A stretch of DNA of 21,084 nt. It comes from Ochromonas danica (taxonomy: Eukaryota > Sar > Chrysophyceae > Chromulinales > Chromulinaceae). Under the pieces are notes generated by a model, which was not told the DNA's origin, searched no databases, and saw only the letters and a program-made list of their open reading frames with translations. Positions within the stretch are counted from its first letter, which is position 1; every line of letters starts with the position of its first letter. Position numbers and translations under genes: made by a program. Where the stretch lies: assembly GCA_015146655.1 (NCBI GenBank), contig VKHL01000271.1, positions 1-21,084 on the forward strand. The letters are read 5' to 3'. Below are positions 9,729 to 18,774 of this stretch, piece after piece.

Positions 9729-12700
9729 ATGGACAATCAAGACAAAGACCTTGAAGCTGCTCATTTAAAAGAAAGTGATCGTATTTCTGACACTTCCACC
9801 CTTCATGAATCTACAACATGGATTCCTAACGGTACAGGAAAATATCAACCATTAGATACACACAATGCTCATGTCAATGCACGTCGTAGTGGATCAGCTA
9901 GTGTTCTGGTTACAAACGAGAAAGGAGAAGTGACAGTAGAAAGGAAAACCACCGATTTGGGTATTGCCGTGAGGAAAAGACTCAGTGCATCATCCATTCC
10001 AAGTATTATTCCTGTGTTACCAAGAGAGCCTTCTGCTCCTCTGATTAACGCAGAAGATGCTTTAGAAAGAACGGGTGGAAAAGGAGCAGCAGGAGCTTAT
10101 TCTGAGCATATGTATCCTTTAGAAGTCATTGCTGAGAAGTTCCATACTGCCATTGACTTCCATGCCATTGAGAAAAGTCCAGGTCTGACCTCGGACATGG
10201 CCGAGAAGCTCTTGAAAGAGTACGGACCCAATGTTCTGACACCTCCTCCGAAGGTTCCCTTGTGGTTGTTGTTCTTGATGCAGTTTGCCAGCGCTTTGAT
10301 GGTGTTGCTAGAGATCACAGCCTTACTTTGCATCATCCTCTACATCGTGTCTCCCTCCGTGCAAGACAACCTGTACTTGGGAGTGCTGCTGTTCGCAGTG
10401 GTGATCGTGACTTGTTATGAGACGTACTCCCAAGAAGCCAAGTCCGACTCGTTGATGGAGCAGTTCCGCGCGATGGTGCCAGAGGCAGCAATGGTGATTC
10501 GTGACGGAGCCATGAAGTCGGTGGACACTTCTGAGTTGGTGTTGGGAGATATCATTCGTGTGAAGGCTGGAGACAAGGTTCCCGCGGATTGTCGCGTGAT
10601 TCTGTGTGAGAGCTTGAAGGTAAGGATTGTGTGGGTGATGAATGTGTTGAAGGATTGCGGCATATCCTATGTTTGCATTCTCCTGCTGATTATACTGCAC
10701 TACACCATATATTGACCTTCTCCCTTCGTATTGTATTGTCTGGTCGTTCTTCAGGTGGACCAATCCATGATCACGGGTGAAGCAGAGCCTGTGGACAGCC
10801 AAGTCATTGCAGCGGATCCCCATGCCTTGGAGGCTAAGAATATCATCTTCAACGGCTCTCTGGCAGTGGATGGGGCTTGCTATGCCGTGGTGATTCGCAC
10901 CGGAGATGCCACGTTGATTGGCACGATGGTGGAGCTGACGGGCGATGCAGACAAAGCCATGAGCACTCTGAAAGCCGATATCGAGTACTTCGTGAAGCTG
11001 TTGGCCATCTTCGCCTTGTGTCAAGCTGCCACGGTGTTCATAGTGGGTTTGTCTCGCGGCTTAGATCCTATCCAGGTCTTCATCAACGGCTTCGTGGTGA
11101 TCATGGTGGGCAATGTTCCCCAAGGCTTACCCACGACCATCACGGCCTGTTTGTACATCATTGCAGAGAGGATGCGAGCTCAGAATGTGTTCGTGAAGAA
11201 GCTGGACATTATCGAGACATTGGGTTGCTGCACTTGCATTTGCACGGACAAGACAGGCACGTTGACGTTGAACCAGATGACGGTGGCGAATGCCTGGGCC
11301 TACAACCAGAAGATGACAGCGGAGGGGTTGGTGCAGGAACAACAAGCCGCTCCACTGACCGTCCAGCAGCAACGCCTGTTGGAGATCGCTGCGTTGAACT
11401 CTCGCGTGATCTTGGAGAAGAAGTCGAAGGACAGTGACGAGTTGGTTCCGAATGGCGATGCGACGGAGTTGGGTTTGTATCGCTTCTGCCGCGATTTCCT
11501 GAAGGTCCACAACAAGGTGGACATAGAATCCTTCCGAGCGGACAATCGCAAGGTGCATGAGATTCCTTTCAACTCGTCGTTCAAGTGGCAGATGTCCATC
11601 CATCCTTTGGTTTCGATGCAGAAGCAGGAGATGATCTTCTTGAAAGGAGCTCCTGATGTCTTGTTGGGCAAGTGCGCTTTCTATTTGAGCTCCAGCGGTG
11701 AGATCAAGGCCATCGACGAAGCCTTCACAGACATCTACACGGCTGTGTATGAGGACTTCGGAGGCAATGGAGAGCGTGTGCTGGGCTTTGCCATGAAGCC
11801 TCTGAAGGGCAGCTATGCGGAGTTGATCGAGGCTGACCCTCACTTCAAAGAGAAGCTGCGCGCGGACATGATTGGCAAAGAGACGACCACTCCCATCAAC
11901 GACATGATCTTCGTGGGGTTGATCACCTTGATGGATCCTCCTCGCAAAGAAGTGCCTCAGGCTGTGAAAGATTGTCACACTGCATGTGTGAAAGTGGTGA
12001 TGGTCACAGGTGATCATCCCTTGACAGCCGCAGCGATTGCGCGTAGCATCGGCTTGATCACACTACCAACACGAGATGTGCTGGCGAAAGAGCGCGGTGT
12101 TCCCATCGACCAAGTGCATCCAGACGAGGCCCAAGCCGTGGTGGTACATGGTTCGGAAATCCCCAAGATGACTGAAGAAGACTGGAGCAAGCTGGTCAAC
12201 AAACCCGAGATCGTCTTTGCCCGCACGTCTCCCGAGCAGAAGCTCATCATTGTGAAGGAGTTCACGAAGGCTGGCAGTGTGACAGCAATGACTGGAGATG
12301 GTGTGAATGACTCACCAGCTCTGAAGCAGGCAGCCATTGGCATTGCGATGGGCTTGAATGGTAGTGCAGTGGCGAAAGAAGCAGCAGATGTGGTGCTGTT
12401 GGACGACAATTTCGCTTCGATTGTGGTGGGTATTCGAGAAGGACGACTTCTGTTTGCCAACCTCAAGAAGTCCATCGCTTATACATTGGCCCATCTTGTA
12501 CCAGAAGTCATTCCTGTGTTACTGTGGGGTTATGTGGGTTTCCCTCAACCCATGGGTTCGATGTTGACTTTGTGTATTGACTTGTTGACCGAGTTGGTTC
12601 CTGCAACTTCCTTTGCCTTCGAGAAGGCAGAGAGCTTGATCATGCAAGTGCCTCCTCGTGACATCAACAAGGAGCGATTGACCTCCTTCAAGCTTCTCTT

Positions 12701-13229
12701 TTATTCTTATGGTCAAGCTGGTATCATCCTCACGGCTGCTTGCTTCTTCATTTACTTCCGCACCTTCTCTCACTATGGTGTCAGTCCGTTGCATGTCGTC
12801 CAAAACAACAACAAGTATTTCCCCAAGACAGATCACTGGAACTTCGTGACCAACGATGGAGATGTCTATGAACAGCGCCAGCAGTTGCACATCTTACAAT
12901 CTGTCTATGCAGGCTGGTATCTGATGATCGTGATTGGTCAGGCTGCTCATGTTTGGACTTGTCGTACTTGCACAGTGTCCATCTTCGAACACGGCTTCTT
13001 CGACAATCGCACCACCAACTTTGGTGTTGTGTTGGCCATCGCCTTGGGATGCTTCGTGGTCTACTGCCCTGGTATTCGCTATGTCACCCAAGCTCGCAAT
13101 CCCATGTCTCTGGAGCTCCTCTATGGTGCTCTGTGGGTAACAGCTGCGTTGTGGAGTTACACAGAAGGCAGGAAATGGTTCACTCGTACCTATCCCAAGC
13201 ATTGGTTGAATGATTGGTTGGCTTGGTAA
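9729..13229 (+). CDS. P-type IIC ATPase alpha subunit (Na+,K+/H+,K+-ATPase-like), plus copy
   Basis: Exon 1 is 9729-10619 and exon 2 is 10755-13229, with a 135-nt intron. The protein is 1,121 residues, 42 longer at the N-terminus than its minus-strand twin. Motifs: GPNVLTPPP, TGEA (304-307), DKTGTLT (phospho-Asp 462), KGAP (594-597), DPPR (691-694), TGDGVND (810-816), M5-M6 with HLVPE (877-881) and CIDLLTE (904-910), M7 SYGQ, M8 Q1026. The YEQR motif after M7 is kept, but the preceding SYGQQW contact for the beta subunit known in animal enzymes is not obvious. The cytosolic N-terminus is poorly conserved except for AVRKRLSxSSIP, a possible basophilic-kinase site also present in the twin. It probably energises the plasma membrane or an internal membrane by cation transport. 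The start is the first ATG after the pyrimidine-rich leader. Confidence 0.94.
10137..13228 (+). repeat. Inverted-repeat arm 2 (3,092 bp, ATPase)
   Basis: Partner of 5725-8816. Upstream of 10137 the two genes still align (AYSEH, EKFHTAIDFH) but differ at many bases; downstream of it no difference was found until the stop codon, TAA here and TAG in the other arm. Spacer between arms: 1,320 bp. Confidence 0.93.
10620..10754 (+). other. ATPase intron, plus copy
   Basis: A 135-nt GT-AG intron starting GTAAGG and ending TTCTTCAG. It contains an in-frame stop, so retention would truncate the pump before the catalytic Asp. It appears identical to the minus-copy intron, a sign that the homogenisation was not driven by selection on protein alone. 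Confidence 0.9.
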
Positions 13230-14414
13230 TCTACCTCGTATTGTTGTTGTTTGTAGGTAGTCTGTAGAAAGCTCGTCGTTGTATTGGTTTGTTCAATTGA
13301 TGGGATATGACCTGTGCATTGTGGCGCACGGTTTTTTAGTGATAGTTTTTGAATGATTTCATTGGACACGGATAGTAGTGTCCTGTTCTTTATTGCATGC
13401 AATTTTGTCTAGTATGGCCTGAAGAACCTCTTGTAGCATGAATACTGCCTTACTGAACACTTTCTTTTCGTTATTGTAACAAGATTTAACTACTTGTCAT
13501 AGTAATTACAGACCTTTCTTACAAAATGTTATGAGGATGCTATCTTCCACACTTCACAGCGCACGGATAAGTGGGCTATCATCTAATAAAAGTTGATTGA
13601 TTTACATTCCACCACGAAGAACAAGGTGCTAAATGCAAAAGTCCAATTTCACCCAACACTCCGTTCTGAACAGCACCAGACTTCATTTCGGCAGTATTAT
13701 AAGTGACTAGTGTGCTCCTAGCACCATAGACCGTCAGGACAAGTCGGGGAAGGAGCTACAAGCTTGGTCCCAGTGAGAAAAGAAGGTGAGAACTAGAGGT
13801 GCTCAAAGAATGTAATGTTCAATGCTTTGTAGTTTTGGTTTTCAACCGAAAATCAGGGGAAAAGTGTGGTTTCAAAGGTGGATTTTTCCGGTTTTGCATG
13901 TGCAATAAACAGCAGAAAATTCATAAAATCACCATCAAAGGTCAATCAAACTGTTGAGATATTCCGATTTGCCTGATCCGATCACTTTCACGAACCTCTG
14001 AAGTCCGTGTTGTCCAAGTGTCCAGGTAATCCTCTCACTCGTGCCTGATAAAAGTCCTCAAGCAATCCTGTAGAATTAATTATGATTACGGATTACACCA
14101 TTACACCAAAATCTGGACTGGACCTCTGGAAGTGGGAGCAGTCTGGCTGCTTGTCCAACACAAACAATCAATCATCTCTGCCTGTTACGAGCAAACAAAC
14201 CAACAACAAGCAGTGGAATAGGACGCTATTTAAAAAAATAATAATAGATAAGAGTACTGTCTTCAGAGAAAGAAGAGAAAAGGTTTGTCAAAAGCAATAT
14301 CACAAGTGAAGTGAAGAGAAAACAGTAAAAAGCAAATCCAAATTCAGAAATCTAACATCTTGTTGAATCTTGCCTGTGTTGAAGTGAAGGTACTGAGAGA
14401 GATAGAACTGCAGT
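13230..14414. other. Intergenic region between ATPase and LRR genes
   Basis: I find 1,185 bp without a convincing gene. A 75-codon open frame at 14082-14309 has no recognisable features. There is an ACCGTCAG octamer at 13730-13737, an A-rich stretch with a TATTTAAAAA run near 14227 (about 190 bp before the next start, a possible core-promoter element), and GCGCACGG twice (about 13324 and 13560). No RNA gene was recognised. Confidence 0.45.
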
Positions 14415-16136
14415 ATGTCCAGCGAGAGATCATTATTGTGGCAGCTGGATCGAGACGTCCTTCATTGTCTTTACTCGGAATGGTTGGGATCATGGCGGGA
14501 TCTCAGAGCATTGGATGTTGCCTGTGCAGGAGAAAGTGGTGGTGATCGAGCAGCTTGGCTATCTTCTTTATCAGGTTTGGTAATGGCAAGAGGAATGAAT
14601 GAACTACCAGATTACTTTCGCAATAAAGTGGTTGAGCTCTATAAATGGCTAGGCAGTCGTAATGTCTTTCTGGTGGAAGACTTCCCTGTGAGACTCGAGT
14701 CGCTCGATGATTTGCAGAATGCATTGAACTTAACAACCTATTGTCCAGATATTCGCTCTATTGAAATCGACAGAAACGAAGGGACTGATGATTCTCGGAA
14801 AGAAGTGAACATAAAGGCAATGCAAGACGGATTTTGTTTATTTCTGAAGCAATGCAGACGACTCAATTCCGTGACAATCAAGCCTCATGGAAGCTCCTTC
14901 GCAACTATCAAAATAGACGAAATGTTGTTATCAGTGATGTTTAAGGAGTTGAAGAACAACACGTTAGTCAAGATTAATCTGAGAATAGACTCTGTTTCTA
15001 TCTCTTTAAGATCGATCACCAGGTTGCTATCCAACCATACATCCAGCATCAAAGATGTAGTGATAGTAGCTAGTGTTCCAATTCAAGGGTCATTTGATGA
15101 GGTGTTGAACTTTCTTGGTCAGAATAGGATATCTTTGAGAAGGTTGACCATTGGTTCCGATCTCTTGTCGCGTCAGAGATTGTTGGACTATGTTTCAACT
15201 TTCGGAACAAGTATAGAGATTCTAGAATTGGGGGGAAAATATTATCATGAGATTGATCTTGCCATAACGGAAGAGGTGTTGTTATCGATTGGAAGGGCCT
15301 GTCCGAGGTTGAGAACTTTACGATTGAGCACCAAAGATCGACGCTTTTCTGGTCCCACTATGGTTCGGCTTTCTGAGCTGTATCGTATATGTCCTGATCT
15401 AAGGGCTTTGTCTTTCCCGTCGATTGAGATTGATCTTGTGGTTGATGATAAGAAGCATGAAGTATTGTTTTCCAACAATAAATGCAGAAGTCGAGAAGAA
15501 ACAGAAGATTGGATTGAGTGTGTGAGAACTGTAGTGGATAGATGTGGATACAAATATCTCACAATGATGAGCTATAGTGACAAGATCGTCAATGGTGACC
15601 ATTGGGATGTTGTGAAGTCCAAATTGTCTCCTTACATCACCACAATGGAAGTGTCAATGATAGAAGCTACTCTAGTGGAGGCTGTGAGAGACCTTCCTCG
15701 GTTGGAGAAGCTCGATGTCTGTGCTGGCAATTTCCAGATTGGTGATGTTAGCTTAGCCGCCGTTGTGGAGCATGCGTCTGCTCGATTGCAAATGCTCCAT
15801 ATAAACGCCTTTTATCCGAGTGATGAACATTTTACAGACCAGATGATCAGCAAGATGATTCGAGCTTGCCAGAGGTTGCAGGTGCTGATAATACGTAATG
15901 CTGGCTGCGAGAGTGTGTTGGCGGTGAAGGATCATGGTTGTTTGAGAGAGGTGTTTTTGAACAATGTAGCAGCAGAGGAGTCGGTCATAGCGAGTGTTCT
16001 GCAAGAAGAAGGGGAGAATCAACATTGGCCGCGGACATTGAGAAGAGGTGTGGTGGAGAGAAGGAATGCCTACAGCTTCTTTTATGAGGCGAAGTCGCAC
16101 ACTTGGGTAAAAAAAGTTATTTATTGGCAAACCTAA
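14415..16136 (+). CDS. F-box-like / leucine-rich-repeat (RNI-type) protein
   Basis: A single open frame of 573 residues. The N-terminus (about 8-40; LDRDVLHCLYSEWL then LRALDVACAG) has the helical, hydrophobic spacing of an F-box. The C-terminal two thirds carry irregular leucine-rich repeats of the kind in F-box/AMN1 proteins, for example LLSIGRACPRLRTLRLS, LYRICPDLRALSF, and ISKMIRACQRLQVLIIRNAG. Known members recruit substrates to SCF ubiquitin ligases; that role is inferred here and the target is unknown. It is paralogous to the minus-strand gene ending at 18775: both share VACxG, a WLG segment followed by PxRL, and QDxFxxFLxxC. The start is the first ATG that includes the whole F-box-like segment. 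No intron is needed. Confidence 0.7.
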   Translation: MSSERSLLWQLDRDVLHCLYSEWLGSWRDLRALDVACAGESGGDRAAWLSSLSGLVMARGMNELPDYFRNKVVELYKWLGSRNVFLVEDFPVRLESLDDLQNALNLTTYCPDIRSIEIDRNEGTDDSRKEVNIKAMQDGFCLFLKQCRRLNSVTIKPHGSSFATIKIDEMLLSVMFKELKNNTLVKINLRIDSVSISLRSITRLLSNHTSSIKDVVIVASVPIQGSFDEVLNFLGQNRISLRRLTIGSDLLSRQRLLDYVSTFGTSIEILELGGKYYHEIDLAITEEVLLSIGRACPRLRTLRLSTKDRRFSGPTMVRLSELYRICPDLRALSFPSIEIDLVVDDKKHEVLFSNNKCRSREETEDWIECVRTVVDRCGYKYLTMMSYSDKIVNGDHWDVVKSKLSPYITTMEVSMIEATLVEAVRDLPRLEKLDVCAGNFQIGDVSLAAVVEHASARLQMLHINAFYPSDEHFTDQMISKMIRACQRLQVLIIRNAGCESVLAVKDHGCLREVFLNNVAAEESVIASVLQEEGENQHWPRTLRRGVVERRNAYSFFYEAKSHTWVKKVIYWQT

Positions 16137-16929
16137 CTGCTGACGGTTGTTGTTTGAGGGTTTCCTTGGCTTGGTAGCGTCTAGAGACGCCGTTGTTCTT
16201 GGCTGACTTATTCTGGCATAATTACAGTACTTGGCGGATGACAGACCAGCGGATGTTATTGGGGGAAAGTTATCGTACTAATGCAATGCAATTTTCTTGC
16301 AATCATACCTAGTACAGTAGGTGTTGTTATGCCTTTGCTATTGATGTACTAGTATTTGTTATTTGACGGTTTTGACTTTTTGGTTTGGATTTCCGCCGGA
16401 TTTGTGGGATTCAGATTAGGGATTTCATAGCGGTCTTTTTCATAAGATAAGTTAACTGCTGTAAGCGCAGCAGATTGGTTCTCTCTCAAGATTAATAACC
16501 CGATTGATAACCCTTGATGACCAAAGTTTCTTAAACATGTAGTTTCTTAATCTGATCAGTGGTTATTCCATATGGTGTGCACGTAGATATTCAAAGAAGG
16601 AAAACGAAAAATTGCCTTTTTATGGTCATTTTCCGCGTTTTGTTTCGCTTTTTGTGTGTGTTTTCCGGTTTTAGTGAAGTTAAAGCTGAAAAAACGAAAA
16701 GCCAAACACTGGAACAGCCTCAGAGCACAGTCCGTACTACAGTGTTCCTACTAAGTTAACGGTACATACCCCTCCTAGACATCATCTCATCTCATCTCGT
16801 CATCATCTTCTCTCACAACAGACTGCCTCACAAGCTTCTGTCCTCTCATAACTTTATCCCAATAACCTCCTCTAGTAGTCAGTCTAGTCGACACAATTGA
16901 ATACCCAGCAACAACAAGAAGTAGTCATC
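16137..16929. other. Intergenic region with promoter of the ParB-like gene
   Basis: I find 793 bp without a convincing gene. CTGACGGT lies 4 bp after the LRR stop (16140-16147) and TTGACGGT at 16363-16370. A short hairpin CTGCTG-TAAGCG-CAGCAG lies near 16457-16474. The last 150 bp before 16930 are pyrimidine-rich with CATCT repeats, typical of a leader. The 66-codon frame at 16559 looks spurious. Confidence 0.45.
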
Positions 16930-17898
16930 ATGTCGTCCTTCTCTAATGTTCCTCTCTTAGATCTTTGCTTAGATCCTCATCTTCATCAGGGTTTACTTCA
17001 TGATGAACGTCAACGACAATCCATTGCCAGTTGGTTAGATCGCTTCCATGAAATCACTTCTCCTGACCATTCAGATGCTCTACAGAAGATCCTGTCAGAC
17101 AAAGGCAAGACTATTCACGATGCTCCGTTCGTCATCTCTCATCAAGGTATCAATGGCTTCTTCCTCTCCGCTGCACCACCCATTATGTTGGACACTACTA
17201 CTACCACTACTACTGCTACCGACACGGACAGGGTAGTAGTCGATGTCCAACTTCACGATGGTAATCATCGTATGCTAGCTTTAGCGTATTTCTTTGGTAT
17301 TGAACGTTTTGCAGAGTTTACAATTCATGATTTAGAAGTGAATCATGTGATTAAATTCTTTCATACTAAACCATTAACAACACAAGATCTATTAGCATTA
17401 AAACAAGTTGATTATAATGCTGATGAGTTGGATAATCAAATTGAATATTGGTATTCTGCTAAACCATGTGAGAACTTTATCAACAAATGGCAAGGTGGTG
17501 CAAGAGGTAGTGCTAATCGTGATGATCCAGGGCATTATTTTGCATCTTGTTATGTACACTATCTTCGTAGTCATGTCCCAATTAATCTACGAGATTACTA
17601 TGGTATGCAAGAGAAGTTTACACTTCGTCATGCTTTAGGAATTCTTCTACAACAATCAGATATCCTACCACGTCCTTTACGTCTTGGTTTAGTTGAGATT
17701 CCTACTAAAAGAGGATATGAACTACGTGGTCAGTTTACACGTTGGATGGCAGCTTATCCATCCATCTATTGTAACCCACCGAATGGTAAGTTTCTTCTTC
17801 CTACTGGTCATAGTTATGAATACAAGTATTATCGTCCTAGTGATAGGACATGGTATCCAGATGGAGGGAATCTCAGAGTCACACCACGTGATATCTAA
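16930..17898 (+). CDS. Hypothetical protein with ParB/sulfiredoxin-like DGNHR motif
   Basis: The protein has 322 residues. I chose ATG 16930 because the open frame upstream begins only with TTG. The segment VVVDVQLHDGNHRMLALAY (DGNHR at 110-114), followed by FFGIERF, resembles the D/E-G-x-H-R turn and helix of ParB-N/sulfiredoxin folds, where the motif binds nucleotide or phosphate. In bacteria such domains are CTPases, nucleases or regulators; no such activity is shown here. A threonine run (about 89-95), from an ACT/ACC microsatellite, precedes the motif and may be a flexible loop. The C-terminal half is rich in aromatic and basic residues (YYGMQEKFTLRHALG, YEYKYYRPSDRTWYP) and matches no family I know. 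No signal peptide or membrane helix is evident. It sits between two LRR paralogues and is unrelated to them. The family link is tentative. Confidence 0.6.
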   Translation: MSSFSNVPLLDLCLDPHLHQGLLHDERQRQSIASWLDRFHEITSPDHSDALQKILSDKGKTIHDAPFVISHQGINGFFLSAAPPIMLDTTTTTTTATDTDRVVVDVQLHDGNHRMLALAYFFGIERFAEFTIHDLEVNHVIKFFHTKPLTTQDLLALKQVDYNADELDNQIEYWYSAKPCENFINKWQGGARGSANRDDPGHYFASCYVHYLRSHVPINLRDYYGMQEKFTLRHALGILLQQSDILPRPLRLGLVEIPTKRGYELRGQFTRWMAAYPSIYCNPPNGKFLLPTGHSYEYKYYRPSDRTWYPDGGNLRVTPRDI

Positions 17899-18774
17899 TA
17901 AGACTAGTAGTACTAGTGCTACTGCTATTTACTATCTACTAGTATCATCATGATGTGATGATAGCCATGGGCAGGGGAGAAGAAGGACTTGTTGTCTTCT
18001 TCTTATAGTAGATAGTTAGTGTACTATCATATCAATGCCTTCACTTCAATACACTACACTACACTACACTGCTATTATTATACACATTCGTATTGTTATT
18101 ATTCATCATTGTCATTTGCTGATTGCTATCATTACTATTCTTATTATTATACATTATCATTACTGTCATATCATATCAAATCATATTGTACAAGATCTCA
18201 TCCTATTGGCTAGACAACTCACACAAACACTGCTGGCCTGTGTCATACAATGTTGTATTCTTCAGAAGAGATGATACTACAGTATGTGTTTTGTATTCAT
18301 CTCACTCATTTGTAAGTTAATTCCATGGACAGAGAGCTGGTATTAACCGTATGATTAATAGACGACAAGAGTGCTTTAAAGTCTACACCACGTGTCAACC
18401 ATCACATTGTATTGTAATAGATATGTTGTATTGTGAATATGGTCACACTGTATGAACAACAACCCAGTCAATGAGAGGTTGTCATCACAATCAAAGGCTG
18501 GTAGAATCACTTTCCAATATTCAATACTCTAATAACAATAGTATATGATATAGAGTTAAGACAGACATCATCATCATCAGTGTCTCTGCATTAGATTTGT
18601 GTTGAATCATCTTCGGTCAGAGGTATACCAGGATAATGATGATCATCACAATCATCAAAACGACTTCTTATTACAAGCAGTTCTACTACAACATCTTCTT
18701 CGTGTAAACACTACTCTTCCTACCAAAGTAACACTACAACACAGAGTAAACTAATACTATTACAAGAGACATCA
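17899..18774. other. Convergent low-complexity intergenic region with hairpins
   Basis: This is the tail-to-tail space between the DGNHR gene and the minus-strand LRR gene. Two hairpins follow the stop: 17943-17963 (TATCATCA stem, 8 bp, loop TGATG) and 17978-18003 (10 bp with one bulge, AGAAGAA/TTCTTCT). Then comes an (ACACT)4 tract near 18052-18070 and AT-rich sequence to 18200. Short frames here are low-complexity and not credible genes. Confidence 0.5.
18050..18070. repeat. (ACACT)n microsatellite
   Basis: Four ACACT units in the intergenic space after the DGNHR gene. Confidence 0.8.

Noticed and set aside
5725-13228. Inverted repeat as the ends of a mobile element
   Set aside because: The arms are host ATPase coding sequence with an intron; there is no transposase, terminal motif or target-site duplication.
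16897-16929. TTG-initiated N-terminal extension of the DGNHR protein
   Set aside because: A nuclear gene would normally start at ATG; the ATG at 16930 is the first in frame.
18019-18320. Short open frames rich in Tyr, His and Ile after the DGNHR gene
   Set aside because: They are translations of AT-rich simple sequence in several overlapping frames.
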